Source: Lunularia cruciata
Taxonomy: Eukaryota > Streptophyta > Marchantiopsida > Lunulariales > Lunulariaceae
DNA length: 64,000 nt
NCBI GenBank assembly: GCA_948567375.1
Contig: OX419757.1
Location: 30,690,001 to 30,754,000, forward strand
Direction of reading: 5' to 3'
Position numbers and translations under genes: made by a program
The notes under the pieces: generated by a model
What the model saw: only the letters and a program-made list of their open reading frames with translations
Database searches by the model: none
Told to the model about the DNA's origin: nothing
Shown: positions 48,687 to 58,377 of the stretch, piece by piece
How the letters are laid out: each line of letters begins with the position of its first letter
How positions within the stretch are numbered: position 1 is the stretch's first letter

Positions 48687-49706
48687 TTATTGGCGATCTT
48701 TGTTTTCCAAAGTGGTTTCCACCTCCTCTTCTTTAATGTGCCTCTCCATGTTGTTTAAAGATTGCCTGTACGAAGGCCGAGGGCCTTTAGGGAAACGAGT
48801 GCGACAATTGGTAGATATGTGCCCAATACAGCCACAACTATAACAACAGCGTTGTTCTCCTCTAGTCCCTTCTCCTCGTGGGACTCCATCTCTTTGTTCT
48901 TCTACCCGTCCCCGCTCTCCTTGAAGCGGCCGTGCTCCTTGATCCCGGAATCAAAGGTTGCCCAATTCCATTGGTACTGGTCCACCCATGTGTGGCATTT
49001 CTGCCCGATAATGTTGAGGTGGAACAACTCCTTCACCTCCACCTAATGCTCCGGCTATTCTCTGCGCACAAGCAATAGCTTCAAATACCGCGCGAGGGTT
49101 TTGCACCATGACTTCTTGGCGAATCCTCTCTTTCAACTCTCGTTTGAAATTGTCAAGAGCCTCTGCTGGACTCATGTCGGTAATTGCAACTTGTAGATCC
49201 AGAAATGCCTCCACATACTCTTGTACGCTATTCCTCTATCTCAATCCCCATAGTCGGGTTCGAGCCATCTGCACAGAATCCACCGATTGGAAATTCTTGA
49301 GCAGTCCTTCTTGCATTGCTGTCCATGTGACCTCCCTTCTCTTTGCCAGCATGGATCGTTCCCAAGCATCATACCATGTGAGGTCTTTATCGGTCAAGTA
49401 CCCACATGCAAACATGCCTGCAGCATGCTCTGTGATCTCTGTTGAGAACAATCGAAAATATCGATTCATTCTCGAGATCCAATTCTCCACAACTCCCATC
49501 GTACGCTACCCCTTGTAAGGCTCGATGTTGCAGGTCTTCTTCATCCGGAGTAGCAATGTGGCTTCATCGTTGATAGGATTTGTAGGCACAAGTGCCTCTC
49601 CAAGTACTTCAGTCGCAGGTACTGGGTTTTGAGACGGCTCTTCTTCTTGCATGGCTTGATCGTTCCTGAGGATCTGCACTTGACTTTGCAATGTCTCCAT
49701 GGTCAT
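48687..49706 (-). pseudogene. gag: Chromovirus gag
   Basis: Starts MTMETLQSQVQ. The capsid region has VVENWISRMNRYFRLFSTEI, AAGMFACGYLTDKDLTWYD and EYVEAFLDLQVAITDMSP. A CCHC zinc knuckle (CYSCGCIGHISTNC) lies near the end. The stop is at 48687-48689. Three in-frame stops (49506-49508, 49233-49235, 48948-48950) break it; at two of them the sister copy has a sense codon (Gln and Trp). A short frame starting at 49775 (MDPQLQELVQ) ends in a TGA just before this start, and the same TGA is found in the sister copy, so I place the gag start after it. Confidence 0.8.
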
Positions 49707-49808
49707 CTTAATCTCTCAAAATTCATTCAACATCCCTTGCATTCCTTGCACCAACTCTTGCAACTGCGGATCCATGGTTCCTGCAACACCTAATTGCTAA
49801 CGTCTACT

Positions 49809-50012
49809 TCAATACAAAGTCAATATAATCACTTTGGAAAGCGCACAAACTATCGGAACTACCATTGGGACCTCAGAAGCTATCACTCGTTGATAATACT
49901 CCTCACCAAAATTCCTAACCACAAAATCTCTAAACATCAATTTCGGCCTTACTACATAACGGATTTCTACTTGAGTGTTGAAAGGGAGAGGATTTGGGAC
50001 ATTCATATCCAT
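49809..50012 (-). CDS. Chromovirus leader ORF B (67 aa), upstream of gag
   Basis: Starts MDMNVPNPLPFNTQVEIRY and continues FRDFVVRNFGEEYYQRVIAS then hydrophobic VPMVVPIVCA. The pattern NP..., V.., F..F...FG.E[FY]...V, P..hhhhV is shared with leader ORF A directly upstream and with the leader ORF of the other family at 57681-57911. It begins 4 nt after the stop of ORF A. In the outer copy the same two frames touch as TGATG (51339-51343). Not a known retroelement domain that I recognise. Confidence 0.5.
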   Translation of the reverse strand: MDMNVPNPLPFNTQVEIRYVVRPKLMFRDFVVRNFGEEYYQRVIASEVPMVVPIVCALSKVIILTLY

Positions 50013-50016
50013 ATTA

Positions 50017-50238
50017 TCATAATAGAATGTAGATCATCAAATCCCACTCTCTGTCATATATCACCACAAGTAGAATCACCGGGTTTGGTGAGTTCATCAC
50101 TCTGTCCATGAATTCCGCACCAAAGTGATAAACTAGCGATACTCTCATCTGCTCACGTTGGATGTACATAACCTTGATGTGGAATGGGTTTGAGAATGGA
50201 AAGCTAGGTGCAGGAAATTGTCCTCCCGGCGCATCCAT
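50017..50238 (-). CDS. Chromovirus leader ORF A (73 aa), first ORF after the primer site
   Basis: Starts MDAPGGQFPAPSFPFSNPF, about 130 nt downstream of the primer-binding site. Then MRVSLVYHFGAEFMDRVMNS, NPVILLVVIYDREWDLMIYI. The FG.E[FY] core and following hydrophobic strand match ORF B and the 57681-57911 ORF. A copy with the same start context exists in the outer element (51121 onward). The repeated conservation in diverged copies suggests it was coding. Its role is unknown; a Gag N-terminal or accessory role is a guess. Confidence 0.5.
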   Translation of the reverse strand: MDAPGGQFPAPSFPFSNPFHIKVMYIQREQMRVSLVYHFGAEFMDRVMNSPNPVILLVVIYDREWDLMIYILL

Positions 50239-50365
50239 CCCATCCGCTCTCTAAAGTCCTTCCTAAGTCTAGCGATTACTCTATCTTCTCCACCTCAAAT
50301 TACTCAGTTTCAGTAGTTTGTGCTATTCCAAGACGGGTGATCCACTCTCTTGGACTAGAACACTC

Positions 50366-50377
50366 GCTCTAATACCA
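50366..50377 (-). promoter_or_regulatory. Primer-binding site, tRNA-iMet type
   Basis: On the - strand TGGTATTAGAGC follows the 5' LTR after one base. It matches the plant initiator-Met tRNA 3' end complement TGGTATCAGAGC at 11 of 12 positions. Confidence 0.88.
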
Positions 50378-50378
50378 T

Positions 50379-51119
50379 TGTAATACTCCGAGGACAAGAG
50401 AAGAGAGAAAACACAGATTGCACACTCAAACATTCGATGCTCCAAGGGAGCACCTTCTCTTTATTATATAGACAAAGAGGATCTCCTCCAAGGAAACTCC
50501 ACCATAGGATTAGGGACACAGATAGGTGACATGTCAGCAAGCTCTACCCTTGGATTACTTACTTGGATGGGTGACCTGTCTGGTCTAGGTCCTATCTGGT
50601 TGGTCAAACGAGCTTTGACCGGAGGGAATCTTTTAGGGAATCTTCATGTAGGAGTCTCAGAATCACATGAGTAAGGTACCATTGGAAAGCTCTCGACGAG
50701 ACAAACCATGGGGGAGGGAAGGCCAGCCTATCCTCCGTTGGGGGGGGGGGGGAATCTGCACATTTTCAAGGCCTAATTCATCCATTTAGGCCTCCGAAAT
50801 TGCCTTCAAAGATTTCAGGCATATTTCCGTTCCTACTCTATTAGTAGAAGTCCCCTTTTGGTGATACCTCTTTCTGATCTGTTTAGTCCATCATGTGTAA
50901 CATCCTTCCAGATGTTACCAAACCAATTCTCACCTTTAAATCATATGTCCAACTATTGGTTCTAAGGTTCTCAAGTCTATTTCGGTTTCTGCCCTATTAG
51001 TAGAACTCTTTTGGTGATACTTCTATTTGATCTATTTTGACCATCATGTATAACATCATTCTAGATGTTACCAAACCAAATTTCACATCTAGATCATATG
51101 GCTAACCCTTGGTATTACA
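50379..51119 (-). repeat. 5' LTR of the 6.6-kb chromovirus
   Basis: Starts TGTAATACTCC and ends GGTATTACA on the + strand, with a perfect 8-bp terminal inverted repeat. It differs from the 3' LTR mainly by transitions, a G-run length change near 50740 and a 3-bp deletion near 51005. Confidence 0.92.
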
Positions 51120-51120
51120 G

Positions 51121-51560
51121 ATGGAAGCTCCTAGAGGACAATTTCATGCACCTCATTTTCCATTCTTGAATCCATTTCACATCAAGATCATGTACATCCA
51201 GCAAGAACAAGTGAGAGTTTATCTTGTTTACCATTCTGGAGCAGAGTTCATGGACATAGTGATGAACTTATCAAACCCGGTGATTCTACCTAAGTGATTT
51301 ATGATAGAGAGTGGGATTTGACAATCTACATTTTGTTGTGATGGATCTCAATGTCTCAAATCCTCTCACTTTCAACACTCAAGTAGAAATTTGTTATGTA
51401 GTTAGACCAAAAGTGATGTTTAGGGATTTTGTAGTCATGATTTTTGGTGGGAATATCATCAAAGAGTGATATCTTCCGAAGTCCCAATGGTAGTCTCAAT
51501 AGTTTGTGCACCCTCTTGAGTGATCATATTAACTCTCTATTGATGTAGGAAGGAGCAAGT
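51121..51560 (+). pseudogene. Leader ORFs A and B of the outer chromovirus
   Basis: Frame A starts at 51121 (MEAPRGQFHAPHFPFLNPF), exactly at the insertion point of the 6.6-kb element; its G-ATG-G start context is the duplicated target. A 1-nt loss stops it early at 51295-51297. Frame B starts at 51341 (MDLNVSNPLTFNTQVEI) with the A-frame TGA overlapping its ATG as TGATG, and has a stop near 51450. Confidence 0.5.
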
Positions 51561-51639
51561 GAGTGTTGAAGGGACTATAGATCCACAATTACAAGAACTG
51601 ATACAAGGAATGCAAAGGATGTTGAACAAGTATTGAGAC

Positions 51640-52600
51640 ATCAAGATGACCATGGAGGCATTACAAAATCAAGTACAAACTTTCAGGAATGATCAAACAA
51701 TGCATGAAGGAGAACAGTCTCAAAGCCCAATACCTACAATTGAAGTACTTGGAGACACACCTGTGCCTATGACATCAACTCAGCCAATGATGAAGCCACA
51801 TTGTTACTACATATGAAGAAGACCTGCAATATTGAGTCTATGTTATGCTCAATATTGCAACATGCTATGGGAGTAGTGGAGAATTGGATCTTGAGAATGA
51901 ATCAATACTTCCAATTGTTCTTGATGAGATCACCAAGCATGCCATAGATGTGTTTGCATGTGGATACTTGACCAATAAAGCCCTCACATGGTATGATGTT
52001 TGGGAATGATCAATGTTGGCAGAAAGAAGAGAGGTCGCATGGATAGTAATGCAAGAAGTACTTTTGAAGAATCTCCAATCTATAAATTTTGTGCAGATGG
52101 CCCAAATCCAACTATGGAGATTGAAACAAAAGAATAGCATACAAGAGTATGTGGAAGCATTTCTAGATCTACAAGTTGCAATAACCAACATGAGTCCAGT
52201 AGAGGCTCTAGACAATTTCAAACAAGGGTTGAAGGACTAGATTTGCCAAAAAGTTATGGTACAAAATCCTCGCACTGTATTTGAAGCCATTGCTTGTGCT
52301 CAAAGAATAGCAAGGGCACTTAGAGGAGGTGAAGGAGTAGTTCTATCTCAAAATTTTTGGGCAAAAATGCCACATGTGGGAGGACCAACACCTATGGAAT
52401 CGAGCAACCTTTGGTTTCAAGATCAAGGAGAACAACATTGTTGCTACAATTGTGGCCGTATTGGGCACACCTCCATCAACTTTTGTGCTCATCTCCCTAG
52501 AGGTCCTTGGCCTCCATATAGGCAATCTTTGAACAAAATGGAGCAACTCACTGAAGAAGAGGATGCAAAAACCACCTTGGAAAACAAAGATTGCTAGTAA
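51640..52600 (+). pseudogene. gag: Outer chromovirus gag
   Basis: Frames 52013-52240 and 52256-52597 match the sister gag closely (EYVEAFLDLQVAITNMSPVE, AFEAIACAQRIA-like, CYNCGRIGHTSIN). The knuckle's last Cys position is Phe with a Cys next to it. Earlier parts (from about 51640) are broken. It shares the TGA just before the gag ATG with the sister copy. Confidence 0.75.
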
Positions 52601-52939
52601 AGGTACCTTGCAACCTTATTGGCTCAATAAGGAAGTGGACAAGTGAGCGGAGGAAGAAGATGAATGCGCAAAGATCTAGAAAGGCAAACTCACAATTGGT
52701 TATCTTGAATGGGGTCCTAGAAGACAATCAGGTGAGAGTATTGATAGATCTTGGAGCAACAAAGAATTTCTTATCTCGTTTTGCTGCAATAAGATTGAGG
52801 ATGGATCTAGAGAAAGATGATAGCAAAGAAGTAGAGTTACTTAATGGACAAACAAAGAAGATTGAGTTGTTATCTAGAAGGGTAACACTCTCTATAAGAG
52901 AATATCAAAAATCAATTGAGTGGTGAGTGATATAGTTAG
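52591..52939 (+). pseudogene. pol: Outer chromovirus protease, cut by an insertion
   Basis: Reads [20 protein letters not shown] then LGATKNFLS and RVTLSIREYQKSIEW. The frame is -1 to gag, as in the sister copy. It breaks at 52939 where the second-family chromovirus begins, and resumes at 58378 with YDAILGMPW-like sequence. Confidence 0.8.
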
Positions 52940-53283
52940 TGTAAATGACCAAGACCAAGGAGAGAAATAGGAGAATGGAAACTCACATTAGGACACCTAA
53001 ATGAGTAAAAATTCAGAATGCCTAGCATGAGCTTTGGCTTTGGTATTTATAGGTAGCATGCAAGGCCCTTGAGAAGCTTCTCAAGAAGCTTCCTTCTAGA
53101 AGCCACCTACTTGGCGTGCAAGCTAAGCTAGTTAGAAGCTTCTTTCTAGAACCTACCTGCTTGGAGCACAAGTTAACTAGTCGGGGAGCTTCCTAGATGC
53201 TTTTGGAATATTCTAGGCTAATTTGGCTTATTCTCTACTTCATTAGCCTTACTAACTACGTTGCTAAACTCCATACTATTACA
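52940..53283 (-). repeat. 3' LTR of the second-family chromovirus
   Basis: Contains repeated AAGCTTCTCAAGAAGCTTCC / TTCTAGAAG units (about 53071-53190) that can pair with themselves. It is 95 bp shorter than its partner because the partner has more of these units. TTGGTATTTATAGGTAGC is a TATA-like stretch. Confidence 0.88.
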
Positions 53284-53295
53284 TATTCCCCCATT
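53284..53295 (-). promoter_or_regulatory. Polypurine tract of the second-family chromovirus
   Basis: On the - strand AATGGGGGAATA directly precedes the 3' LTR. Confidence 0.75.
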
Positions 53296-53349
53296 GCTAG
53301 TTGGTGACGTCCCCGTCGCCATTAAAGCTTCAAACTCCTGGATGGACGT

Positions 53350-54850
53350 TTATGCATTCTAGAGGTAAGAAAGAGGTCCCCATATGGCATCATGAAAGGG
53401 ATACCCTTTCCAAAGGACCTTGTACTTCATATGCTGGCGACGTTCCCGTTGGATGTGGCAATGTGCAAGGATACAATCAACTTTGTACTCTTCATGATCA
53501 TTGATAGGGATAGGAGGAGGAGGAGGTTGGACTTGAGAGGAGAAAGAAGAGGGGTTAGGAACAAAGGGTATCAACTTGGAAACATGAAAGATAGGATAGA
53601 TACGCATATGTCAAGGCAAGGCAAGTAGATAAGCAACAAGAGAGACAATTTGGGTTACATCAAAAGGTCCTATCCAATTAGGGGCAAGTTTATGAACTTG
53701 GGTATCAAGTGGGAGGGGTAGATTACTTGAGGCTAGCATAACTTTATCACCAACTTCAAAGGTGAGATCACAATGATGGTGGTTCGCATATTGTTTTTGA
53801 CAATTCTGAGCAACAAGGAGGTGAGATTTGGCTTGTTGGAGAGATTTGGACATGGTTGGCAAGAAGGTTGAAGTTTGAGGGACTTGAGATGGAGGAGGAG
53901 CAAGAAGAGAATCTAGGACAAGCGGATCTTGGCCAAAATTGAGAAAGAAAGGAGAGAATTTGGTGCTAACTTTTTTAGAATTGTTGTATGCAAACTCCAT
54001 AGCTGCAAGACATTCATCTCAATTGGTATGGTAAATGTTGATGAAGGCACAAAGCATATCTTCCAAGGTGCAATTTGCACGTTCAGTTTGTCAATCAGTT
54101 TGAGGATGATAGGCTGTGGACAAAGCAAGCTTGGTGCCAAGTATCTAGAAGAGAGCTTGCCAAAACTTTCCGGTGAAGCGAGGATCATGATCGAAGATGA
54201 GTACACGTGGAATTCCATGATGTTTGAATACGTTATTGAAGTAGAGTTGCACCAAGGTTGGAGCATCCACAATATCAACCGTTGGTGCCAAATGGATTTT
54301 CTTACTAAGCTTATCCACAAACACCACAATTGTTGTGTGACCTTGTTGTGTCGTGGGCAAGGAGGTGATGAGATCTAAGCTCACATGTTCCCAATGAGTA
54401 GTTGGATTGGGAAGTGGCTGAAGGAGTCTACTCGCATTCTGGTTACTGGCCTTGTTGCATTGACAACTCTTACATGATCATACAAACTCCCAAACATCTT
54501 GTGTCATGTTGGGCCACCACCATTGGTGTTGGAGGGTACCAAAGGTCTTCTCTACTCCCATGTGACCAACTATTGGTAAAGCATGGGCTTCCTAAAGACG
54601 CACAAGTCGGAGATCACCTTTGGCTGGAACATAGATCCGGTCTGCATGGAATAGAAGGCCTTTCTTGAAGGAGAAAGTGTTGTACTCCTTGTCGCTTGTT
54701 GTCAAACAACCATGTACCATTTAGAAGAAGGGATCTTGTTGTAGAGCTGACCAAAACTTGTTATGGACCTTGGGGTCAATTGACATTGTCGTAATTGCCG
54801 CCGTGATGAGATGAAGAGACTTCAAATCAGGTCATTGTGATAGAGCATCA
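53350..54850 (-). pseudogene. pol: Second-family integrase and chromodomain
   Basis: 54145-54384 reads MSLDLITSLPTTQQGHTTIV with the first catalytic Asp, then VLIFDHDPRFTGKFWQALF with the second. 53611-54000 has MEFAYNNSKKVSTKFSPFFL and the following GPFDVTQIV-like domain. 53359-53607 starts MRIYPIFHVSKLIPF, then EEYKVDCILAH and YKVLWKGYPFHDAIWGPLSYL, a chromodomain close to the first family's. Pieces lie in different frames. Confidence 0.8.
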
Positions 54851-54899
54851 AGGATGACATGGAACCGACCTGGTTTGTACTCAAGTTTGATGTCAAAAA

Positions 54900-56110
54900 A
54901 TTGGAGTTGCTCTTCCCATTGATGATGTTGACTCTTCATGTATTCCAAGTGTAAGGTCTACAACAATGGCTTGTGATCAATTTGCATGACTACTTGTTTC
55001 CCCAAGAGTTAATGCCTCCATATCTTAGTGGCATATACCATTGCAAGTTGTTCACAATCTTGAGTAGAGTAATTTCTTTTAGCTATATTTAGTTGGCAAG
55101 ACACAAAGGCAATGGGATGTAGTCCATTTGGGAATTCCTGTTGCAACACAGCTCCAATTGCGAAGTTAGAAGCATCAAAATCAACCACACAAGGTAGTTG
55201 AGGATCATATGGTTGAAGAATGGATCTTGAAGACACCATATGCTTTAACTTCTGGAATGCTTCTTCATGCTTGGTGGTCCACTGGAAACTTGAGTTCTTT
55301 CCCAAGAGGTCAGTCAATGGTGCAGCCACATGGGCATAATAGTGGATGAACCGTCGGGAAAAAAATGGCCAATCCATTGAATGCTCGTACTTCTATAGCG
55401 TCCTTTGGGGTAGGCCAATCAGTAATGACCTTGATCTTCTCTTCTTTGATCTTGATATCCTCAGATGAGATCTTATGACCCAAGAAGATAACCTCCTTCT
55501 CCCAAAAGGCACACTTCAACTTCTTGTAGTAAAATTTCCATTATTGTAGTTATCTTAGGACTTCTCGCACATGATTCATGTGTTTTGCCTCTATCTTGCT
55601 ATAAATGAAGATATCATCCAAGAACACCACTACGGACTGATCCAATAGTCCCTCCAACACTCAATGCATCTGATCCATGAAGACTACTGAAGCATTAGTG
55701 AGTCCAAAAGGTAGAACTCTCTACTTGAAATGCCCATACCTTGTGCAAAAGGCAGTCTTTTGCACATCCTCTCTTTCAATAGGAATTTTCCAATAGTTGT
55801 TGCAAAGATCTAGCTTGGAAAAGTAGCGTGCTCCACTTAGTTGATCAAGAAAGTCATCAATCCGAGGCAAGGGATATGCATTCTTCACAATTTGCTTATT
55901 GAGCACACGGTAATCAATATAGAAACAAAGTCCTCCATCCTTCTTTGGAACAAATAGTACCGGTGCTCCCCAAGGAGAGGTACTATGCTGTATGAAATCC
56001 TTCTCCAACAACTCTATAAGTGTTGTTTGCAACTCCTCCAACTCCGTTGGTGAGAGCCGATAGATCGATCTACTCACTAGAGTACTCCTTGGCAAAACTT
56101 GATCTTGAAG
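54900..56110 (-). pseudogene. pol: Second-family reverse transcriptase and RNase H
   Basis: 55721-56095 reads [38 protein letters not shown] and [12 protein letters not shown]. The palm motif VVFLDDIFIYS lies near 55600 in a neighbouring frame. 55310-55519 reads VIFLGHKISSEDIKIKEEKI. 55009-55377 reads FQWTTKHEEAFQKLKHMV and [19 protein letters not shown], the RNase H region. Divided by frameshifts. Confidence 0.82.
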
Positions 56111-56381
56111 GGCATACCTCGATCAGAGGGTAATCCCTTTGGCAGATCATCCGGAAACACGTCCACAAACTCTTGAACTATCCAATCAACCATTGCTTGA
56201 TGAGGCTCTTGGCCCTCCTTGGATTATTCTTGTGCAATTGGCTTGATCCACACCACAAATAAAAAGCTTCTTCCAAAGCTTGCTCTATGGCTGCTTTACT
56301 AACAAACTTCCCTTCTAGGGACTCATCTCTCTCCAAGCTTGCTCCATGATTGCCTTCTTGGCAAACTTCCCATCTTGGGAC

Positions 56382-56648
56382 TCATCTCCCTTCTAGATTT
56401 GCTCTATGGATACCTTCTAGGCCCAGAATAATATCATAGTGTAGAGGTGCCACTACAAACCTCATACACTCCAAATACTCCTTTCTAATCTTGAAGGTAA
56501 CAAGATGTGAAGTGTGGAATGCAGAACCCTTTCTACAATCCGCTATCATCAAAATACTTCCAAACACTAGCTTGATATGAATACCCAATTCCTTTGCTAC
56601 TTGCATAAACATGCAATTCTTTGAACTTCCAGAATCAACCAAGATCAT
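56382..56648 (-). pseudogene. pol: Second-family protease
   Basis: Reads MILVDSGSSKNCMFMQVAKE, an aspartic protease DSGS active site, then ..VAPLHYDIILGLEGIHR, the usual downstream DxILGxxWL region. It lies between gag and RT as expected. Confidence 0.75.
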
Positions 56649-56659
56649 ACAACCTCAAT

Positions 56660-57650
56660 TAGATATCATACTTTGCAAGTGAAGCACACTTGCATAAGCC
56701 AAGCCTTCGATCCCATTGGAACTAATCAAGCTCCCAATAGGCGGCTTGAAATCTCCTATTGGGATTCCTTATTTCCTTGATCATTCTGTTCCACAATCTT
56801 CATCTGGGCAACTTGTTGAGGTCCCCGATTCCTAAGTGGGCATTCAGCAATGCAATGTCCAACTTGGTAACAATAAAAACAACCTCTATTTTGTTGCAAT
56901 CTTTCTCTATCTGTTGTACCAAGTGGTCTCCGTTAGATAGCATCAATCTCCATTTGTACTGGTTCTTCCACCCGTGCATAGTGTACTGGTAGGCCTTGTG
57001 TAAGTCAAAGGCAATACCAAGTTGTTGCAACCAAGGAATCAAAGCACTCAGCCAATTGCATGGCTTCTTCTATGTTTTGTGGTTCTCGCATGGTCACCTC
57101 TAATTTGGTTTGTGACTTCAACTCACGCACAAATCAATCCAAAACTTCACCTTCTTGTATATTCTGGAATTTGCATGATGATGTTCTGAAATTGTGTGAT
57201 GTAGCTCCTTATTGAGCCAACTTTCTTCAACTTCACCAATTTATCTTGTGCGGCGTGGGTGGGATTTATAGTTTGAAAGTGACCTAATATTGCGTCCTTG
57301 AACTTTGCCCATGTCAAAATTGGTGCAACAATCTGTCATTCTGCTCGCTCCACTCAAAATCGCCACCAAAGTTTTGCCACACAATCCAATTGGCTAGAGG
57401 CCAAGAGAATCTATTTCCGTTCATCTTGAAGATTGGTGACTTCAAAGTAACATTCACAGTCAAACACAAAATTCTCCACTGTGCTCAAAAGATTCTTGCC
57501 TTCAAACACCTTGGGTTTTGGAAATCAAATGCAATCTTCTCCATCTCAAATTGGCGCTCTCTTTATATGTTCTTGTTGTTGCTGATCTCGTTTATCCAGC
57601 AATCGATTAAGGTGCTTGATTTGTTGATGCATCACAAGGATGACGTCCGA
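56660..57650 (-). pseudogene. gag: Second-family gag
   Basis: The - strand reads KPKVFEGKNLLSTVENFVFD and CVAKLWWRF near 57400-57530, typical of Ty3 gag. A CCHC knuckle CFYCYQVGHCIAEC lies near 56840-56885. Several stops. Confidence 0.7.
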
Positions 57651-57680
57651 TATTGCCACCATAGCTACTACTCTATCCCA

Positions 57681-57911
57681 CTACTCCCACTTTATCAAAT
57701 TGATTAACACATAGATGTAGCACATCCACCGTTCTCCATAAGTTAAAACCAAAAGTATCAAGGGTTCCTCAAACACGGTGATCATATGTAGAAAATCTTG
57801 CCCAAAGCGCAAGGTGATGAATTGTGTGAAACGATGCTTGGGTAATATCTCGACGTGAAAATCCCAATGGTTTGGCGGAAGTGGATTTGGTGGTCCATAA
57901 ATTCCATCCAT
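57681..57911 (-). CDS. Second-family leader ORF (76 aa)
   Basis: Starts MDGIYGPPNPLPPNHWDFHV just after the primer-binding site (GGGATGGATG context, as in the first family). Then FTQFITLRFGQDFLHMITVF, EEPLILLVLTYGERW and an IYVL end. The FG.[DE][FY] core, following Pro and hydrophobic strand, and Y-[DG]-[ER]-x-W near the end match leader ORFs A and B of the first family, although gag and LTRs differ greatly. It is still open in an otherwise broken element. Function unknown. Confidence 0.5.
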   Translation of the reverse strand: MDGIYGPPNPLPPNHWDFHVEILPKHRFTQFITLRFGQDFLHMITVFEEPLILLVLTYGERWMCYIYVLINLIKWE

Positions 57912-57916
57912 CCCAT

Positions 57917-57932
57917 TCTTACTTTGATACCA
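57917..57932 (-). promoter_or_regulatory. Primer-binding site of the second-family chromovirus
   Basis: On the - strand TGGTATCAAAGTAAG follows the 5' LTR after a short gap. Its first 8 bases match the initiator-Met type TGGTATCA. Confidence 0.65.
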
Positions 57933-57933
57933 A

Positions 57934-58372
57934 TGTAAACGACCAAGACCAAGGAGAGAAATAGGAGAATGGAAACTCACATTGGTACACTTGAATGAGT
58001 GAAAACTCCAAATGCCTAGCATGAGCTTTGGCTTTGGTATTTATAGGTAGCATAAAAAGCCTTTGAGAAGCTTCTCAAGAAGCTTCCTTGAGCCGCTTTC
58101 TTAGAGTGCAAGCTAAGTTAATTAGGAAGCTTCTCAAGAAGCTTCCTTCTAGAAGTCGCCTACTTGGCATGCAAGATAAGCTAGTTAGAAGCTTCTAGAA
58201 GCTTCCTTCTAGAAGCTTCCTTCTAGAAGCTACCTGCTTGGAGCGCAAGTTAACTAGTCATGAAGCTTCCCAAGAAGCTTCCTAGATGCTTTTGGAATAT
58301 TCTAGGCTAATTTAGCTCATTCTCTACTTTGTTAGCCTTACTAACTATGGCGCTTAACTCCATACTATTACA
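57934..58372 (-). repeat. 5' LTR of the second-family chromovirus
   Basis: Matches 52940-53283. It has extra units of the CTTCTAGAAGCTTCC repeat at about 58060-58280. Confidence 0.88.
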
Positions 58373-58377
58373 ATTAG

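Larger units (their letters stand above)
44507..51119 (-). mobile_element. Structurally complete chromovirus (Ty3/gypsy), 6613 bp, - strand
   Basis: Two LTRs of 742 and 741 bp flank a full internal region. The 5-bp target duplication GATGG is exact at 44502-44506 and 51120-51124. A tRNA-iMet-type primer site and a polypurine tract are in place. Order on the - strand: leader ORFs, gag, protease, RT, RNase H, integrase, chromodomain. The two LTRs differ at about 30 positions by eye, roughly 95-96% identity, so insertion was fairly recent. Nonsense changes in gag and pol and a changed protease site make this copy non-autonomous. It sits inside an older relative in the opposite orientation. Confidence 0.93.
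52940..58372 (-). mobile_element. Second-family chromovirus (Ty3/gypsy), 5433 bp, - strand
   Basis: LTRs of 344 bp (52940-53283) and 439 bp (57934-58372) start TGTAAA and end ATTACA. Target duplication is GTTAG (52935-52939) and ATTAG (58373-58377), one transition apart. A primer-binding site and polypurine tract are in place. Domains on the - strand run leader ORF, gag with CCHC, protease, RT, RNase H, integrase, chromodomain. It interrupts the protease/RT boundary of the outer element. Multiple stops and frameshifts make it dead. Confidence 0.9.

Noticed and set aside
48753-48759. Canonical -1 slippery heptamer T TTA AAC in the gag frame
   Set aside because: A -1 slip here meets a stop in the pol frame (48733-48735) within a few codons, and the outer copy also has a stop there and lacks the exact heptamer. 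The shift must occur further downstream.
44502-51124. Treating the 6.6-kb chromovirus as an active element
   Set aside because: Structure is complete, but gag has three stops, pol has two and the protease site is changed, so it cannot be autonomous.
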